The translations under genes and the position numbers were made by a program. Below the pieces are notes generated by a model. It was not told the origin of the DNA. It did no database searches and saw only the letters and a list, made by a program, of their open reading frames with translations. Below are positions 13,083 through 15,370 of a stretch of DNA of 15,370 nt, one piece after another (the stretch's first letter is position 1; the number at the start of each line of letters is the position of its first letter). Source of the DNA: JABDOU01 sp041609995 (GTDB lineage: Bacteria > Actinomycetota > Acidimicrobiia > Spongiisociales > SHLN01). The DNA lies in assembly GCA_041609995.1 (NCBI GenBank), contig JBFIPU010000063.1, forward strand, positions 1-15,370, given 5' to 3'.

Positions 13083-14000
13083 CTAGCGGGCGGCCATCTT
13101 GAGGCGCCGGTCGGTGGCGACGACCAGGAACACCACCGCTACCAAAACGATCGCGCCTCCGACAAGCGTCCCGATGCTGGGAACCTCTCCAGGCCAGATC
13201 CACACCCACAGGGGAGTCAGCACGATCTCGGAGAGGTTGAGCAAAGACAACTGGGCGGCGGGCACGTAGCGGTGACCGAGGTTGAACAACGGGAGCCCCA
13301 TGCCCAATACGACCCCCCCGGCCGCAAACCCGAGGAGCAGGTCCCGGACACTCATCGCCAGCCCTACGGTCACAAGCGACACGATGCCGGTCACGATGGC
13401 CAGGCTGGTGCCGGCAATGATGGCCGGGAGGATGGGATCGACCGCGCTCCCCTTCGAGCGCAGCAGCACGTTGTAGATCCCAAGCAGCAGCGGGATGAGT
13501 GCCGCCAACAACACCCCACTCGATTGGCCCGCCTCGATGCCGGCTCCCACCATGATCGCCACTCCGACCAGGGCGCCGACCATGGCACCCACCGTGGCCC
13601 CTGTCACCTTCTCTCGCAAGAAGATCCGGCCGAGGAATGCTCCGGAAAACGGTGCGGCGGCGAGCAGGAACGTCGTTAGCGCCGCCGTCGTCCGGGCCAG
13701 GGCGAGGATGAACAGGATCGACATGCTGCCCAGGAGGAGCCCGGCAACGACGACTTTGAGATCGACCTCTGAGAATTGGACGGGCCGGCCTTTGCGCCGG
13801 ATATAGGCCACGCCGAGCAACACCAGCGCCGTCGAACCTCCCCGGATCGTCAGGAACTGCCAGTCGTTGGCGCTCTCCAACGCACGGAACAGGAGCGCGG
13901 TGAAGCTGAACATGACCCCGGCCAGGAGAACGATGGCGGCTCCCTGGCGGTAGTCCAATTCGCCTTCTCCCACCAGCGCGCGCCGAACGGCCGTAACCAT
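13083..14000 (-). CDS. EamA/DMT-family transporter
   Basis: An inner membrane carrier of 305 aa, with about ten hydrophobic segments in two repeats (residues about 20-145 and 160-295), the layout of the drug/metabolite transporter superfamily. Typical blocks are FTALLFRALESANDWQFLTIRGG in repeat 1 and RYVPAAQLSLLNLSEIVLTPLWVW in repeat 2, the latter ending in the usual P-L-W. A charged RRLKMAAR tail follows the last helix. The substrate cannot be inferred; family members export amino acids, metabolites or toxic compounds. ATG 14000 follows TATGCT by 6 nt; the frame is open to a GTG at 14018, but that start would lie upstream of the box. It is divergent from the DUF4126 gene over 45 bp and is followed by the LipM-like gene. 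Confidence 0.92.
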   Translation of the reverse strand: MVTAVRRALVGEGELDYRQGAAIVLLAGVMFSFTALLFRALESANDWQFLTIRGGSTALVLLGVAYIRRKGRPVQFSEVDLKVVVAGLLLGSMSILFILALARTTAALTTFLLAAAPFSGAFLGRIFLREKVTGATVGAMVGALVGVAIMVGAGIEAGQSSGVLLAALIPLLLGIYNVLLRSKGSAVDPILPAIIAGTSLAIVTGIVSLVTVGLAMSVRDLLLGFAAGGVVLGMGLPLFNLGHRYVPAAQLSLLNLSEIVLTPLWVWIWPGEVPSIGTLVGGAIVLVAVVFLVVATDRRLKMAAR

Positions 14001-14006
14001 CGGGCG

Positions 14007-14012
14007 AGCATA
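14007..14012 (-). promoter_or_regulatory. Putative leaderless -10 box (TATGCT) of EamA transporter
   Basis: TATGCT on the minus strand, then CGCCCG, then ATG at 14000. It is identical to the aldehyde dehydrogenase box and only 19 bp from the opposing box at 14032-14037. Confidence 0.55.
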
Positions 14013-14031
14013 GATCACGAATTCCAGTGAG

Positions 14032-14037
14032 TACGCT
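14032..14037 (+). promoter_or_regulatory. Putative leaderless -10 box (TACGCT) of DUF4126 gene
   Basis: TACGCT, then 8 nt (CTCGATCG), then ATG 14046, with no Shine-Dalgarno. The expected -35 position falls on the divergent gene's -10 box. Confidence 0.45.
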
Positions 14038-14045
14038 CTCGATCG

Positions 14046-14651
14046 ATGGAACTGGTCTCCGGGATCTTCTCTGCATTTGGGCTCTCAGCGAGTGCCGGAC
14101 TCAACGCCTACATTCCGCTGCTGGTGGTGGGATTCATGGACCGCTACACCGGGCTGCTCGACCTCTCGAGCCCGTACGACGCCATCTCCCATCCGGCTGT
14201 GTTGATCGTGCTCGGAGCATTGACGTTCGTCGAGATCGTGGCCGACAAGTTGCCGGCTGTGAATCACGTCAACGACGCCATCCAGACTTTCGTCCGCCCC
14301 ACCGCCGGGGCCATTCTGTTCGCCGCCTCTACCTCGGCCGCCGAGCTCAATGCCGGTTTGGCGGTGATCGCCGGCTTGCTCGTTTCTGGAGGCGTGCACG
14401 CCACCAAGTCGACGGTGGTGCGTCCGGCGGTCACTGCCGCCACCGCCGGGGTCGGCAACGCACCCGTCAGTGCAGCCGAAGACATCCTTGCCACCGTCAC
14501 CTCGTTCCTGGCGATCCTGTTGCCGATCGTGGTGGGCGTGCTGCTGGCATTCGTGGCGTATGGCGTCTATCGACTGGTGAGACGGCTTCGCGCGAGCCCA
14601 CTCGGGACTGAGCCGCCGGGCGTCGATCGAGGCGACCAGGCAGCCAGTTAG
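14046..14651 (+). CDS. DUF4126 family membrane protein
   Basis: A membrane protein of 201 aa recognised as DUF4126. The conserved pieces are GLSASAGLNAYIPLL (12-26), ADKLPAVNHVNDAIQTFVRP (66-85, a characteristic D-K-x-P-x-V-x-H block) and the Gly-rich HATKSTVVRP...AGVGNAPVSAAED region (118-146). Hydrophobic segments near 3-30, 50-66, 88-114 and 150-178 suggest four or more helices, ending in a basic and then polar tail. The family's role is unknown, with no established function that I know of. Its stop overlaps the stop of the short-chain dehydrogenase gene on the other strand by 4 nt. Confidence 0.92.
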   Translation: MELVSGIFSAFGLSASAGLNAYIPLLVVGFMDRYTGLLDLSSPYDAISHPAVLIVLGALTFVEIVADKLPAVNHVNDAIQTFVRPTAGAILFAASTSAAELNAGLAVIAGLLVSGGVHATKSTVVRPAVTAATAGVGNAPVSAAEDILATVTSFLAILLPIVVGVLLAFVAYGVYRLVRRLRASPLGTEPPGVDRGDQAAS

Positions 14652-15370
14652 TTGGCGGTGGAGCCGCCGTCGATCACGATGCTCTGGCCAGTCATGAAGG
14701 AGGAGGCGTCGGACAGGAGGTAGACGGCGGCGCCGGCCATCTCGATGGGTTGTCCGTGCCGCTTGAGAGCCGACTTCTGGTTGACCTGCTCGAGGATCTC
14801 CTCGTTCTGAATCAAGGCCGATGCGAAGCGGGTTTCGACGAGTCCCGGGCAGATGGCATTCACCCGGATCCCGGCTCCACCCAGTTCGTGGGCCAGCGTC
14901 TGGGTCATCGAAATCAAGGCCGCCTTGGTCATGCCGTATACACCCTGGAGCGGGGCGGCTCGCATACCGGCGATCGAGGCGATGTTGACGATCGAGCCGG
15001 GGATTCCTTGCGACGCGAACTGTCGACAGGCCGCCAGTGGGCCCTTCAGGTTGACCTCGATCGTCTTGTCGAACGCCCCCTCCTCGATACCCAGCATCGG
15101 GCCGAAATAGGGGTTGGTGGCGGCGTTGTTGACGAGTCCGTCGACGGGTCCGAATTCGGCCCGGGCCTTGTCGAACAGGCCCGCCACCGCATCAGCATCG
15201 CCCATGTGGGCGGCAACGGCCAGCACCGAGCCACCCGTCTCCCGGATCGTCTCGGCAGCTGCATCCACTCCCTCTTGTTTGCGCGAGGCGACCACCACAT
15301 TGGCACCGGCATCCGCGGTGGCATGGGCGATCGCCAATCCGATCCCCCGGCTTCCGCCGGTGACGATCAC
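14648..15370 (-). CDS. Short-chain dehydrogenase/reductase (SDR), N-terminus cut by window edge
   Basis: A classical SDR oxidoreductase using NAD(P)H; 240 aa are visible. The cofactor loop TGGSRGIG is at the very start (visible residues 4-11), so only about 5-15 residues are missing and the true start lies beyond 15370; the GTG at the edge is just an internal Val codon. Other motifs are NNAATNPY, N107 in EVNLKG, and the catalytic S132, Y145 and K149 (YGMTK), then NAICPGLVETRF and the C-terminal GQSIVIDGG. It resembles FabG or DHRS4-like enzymes, but the substrate is not predictable. It converges tail to tail on the DUF4126 gene. Confidence 0.94.
   Translation of the reverse strand: MIVTGGSRGIGLAIAHATADAGANVVVASRKQEGVDAAAETIRETGGSVLAVAAHMGDADAVAGLFDKARAEFGPVDGLVNNAATNPYFGPMLGIEEGAFDKTIEVNLKGPLAACRQFASQGIPGSIVNIASIAGMRAAPLQGVYGMTKAALISMTQTLAHELGGAGIRVNAICPGLVETRFASALIQNEEILEQVNQKSALKRHGQPIEMAGAAVYLLSDASSFMTGQSIVIDGGSTAN

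Noticed and set aside
12802..14076. Long open frame on the minus strand overlapping the transporter and esterase genes
   Set aside because: It is Arg/Pro/Gly-rich, as expected of an off-frame read of GC-rich code. The transporter frame here has clear membrane helices.

Overview
The window is GC-rich, gene-dense bacterial chromosome, most likely from an actinobacterium and plausibly an uncultured Acidimicrobiia-like lineage. The lineage is inferred from a SufU-type rather than SufA-type Fe-S system, a close relative of the mycobacterial LipM esterase, FadE-like and PhyH-like enzymes, DUF4126 and DUF2277 proteins, and many TANNNT -10 boxes placed 6-8 nt before start codons with no Shine-Dalgarno sequence, as in actinobacterial leaderless genes. 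I see no tRNA, rRNA, transposase, phage gene, CRISPR array or replication origin.

Layout. 1-275 is two head-to-tail copies of a 138-bp element full of inverted repeats. 352-2918 holds a phytanoyl-CoA-dioxygenase-like enzyme, a small lipoprotein, a YCII-like protein and an SRPBCC protein, in alternating orientation with a strong shared terminator at 2439-2465. 3091-5020 is an envelope thiol-redox module: a DsbB-type membrane oxidoreductase followed by two paralogous thioredoxin-fold proteins, one a lipoprotein (CPHC) and one membrane-anchored (CPNC). 5053-7670 carries an acyl-CoA dehydrogenase and an aldehyde dehydrogenase on the minus strand. 7721-8338 is a metallo-beta-lactamase-fold hydrolase. 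8357-9267 (minus) has an unrecognised membrane-anchored protein with four cysteines and a DUF2277 protein. 9332-11776 is sufC-sufS-sufU, tightly coupled and without sufB or sufD. 11892-14000 (minus) has a LipM-like esterase and an EamA-family transporter. 14046-14651 is a DUF4126 membrane protein, and 14648-15370 is a short-chain dehydrogenase cut by the window edge.

How the genes fit together. The DsbB and thioredoxin-like genes are likely one system for disulfide formation or reduction outside the membrane. SufS and SufU mobilise sulfur and SufC is the ATPase of the scaffold, whose SufB and SufD must be encoded elsewhere. The other enzymes (PhyH, ACAD, ALDH, SDR, esterase) fit lipid or xenobiotic catabolism but form no recognisable single pathway.

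The most useful cross-cutting signal is the repeated TANNNT-N6 to N8-start layout. It decides several start codons and shows three divergent gene pairs whose promoters must nearly overlap. All calls come from reading the sequence; no database search was run.
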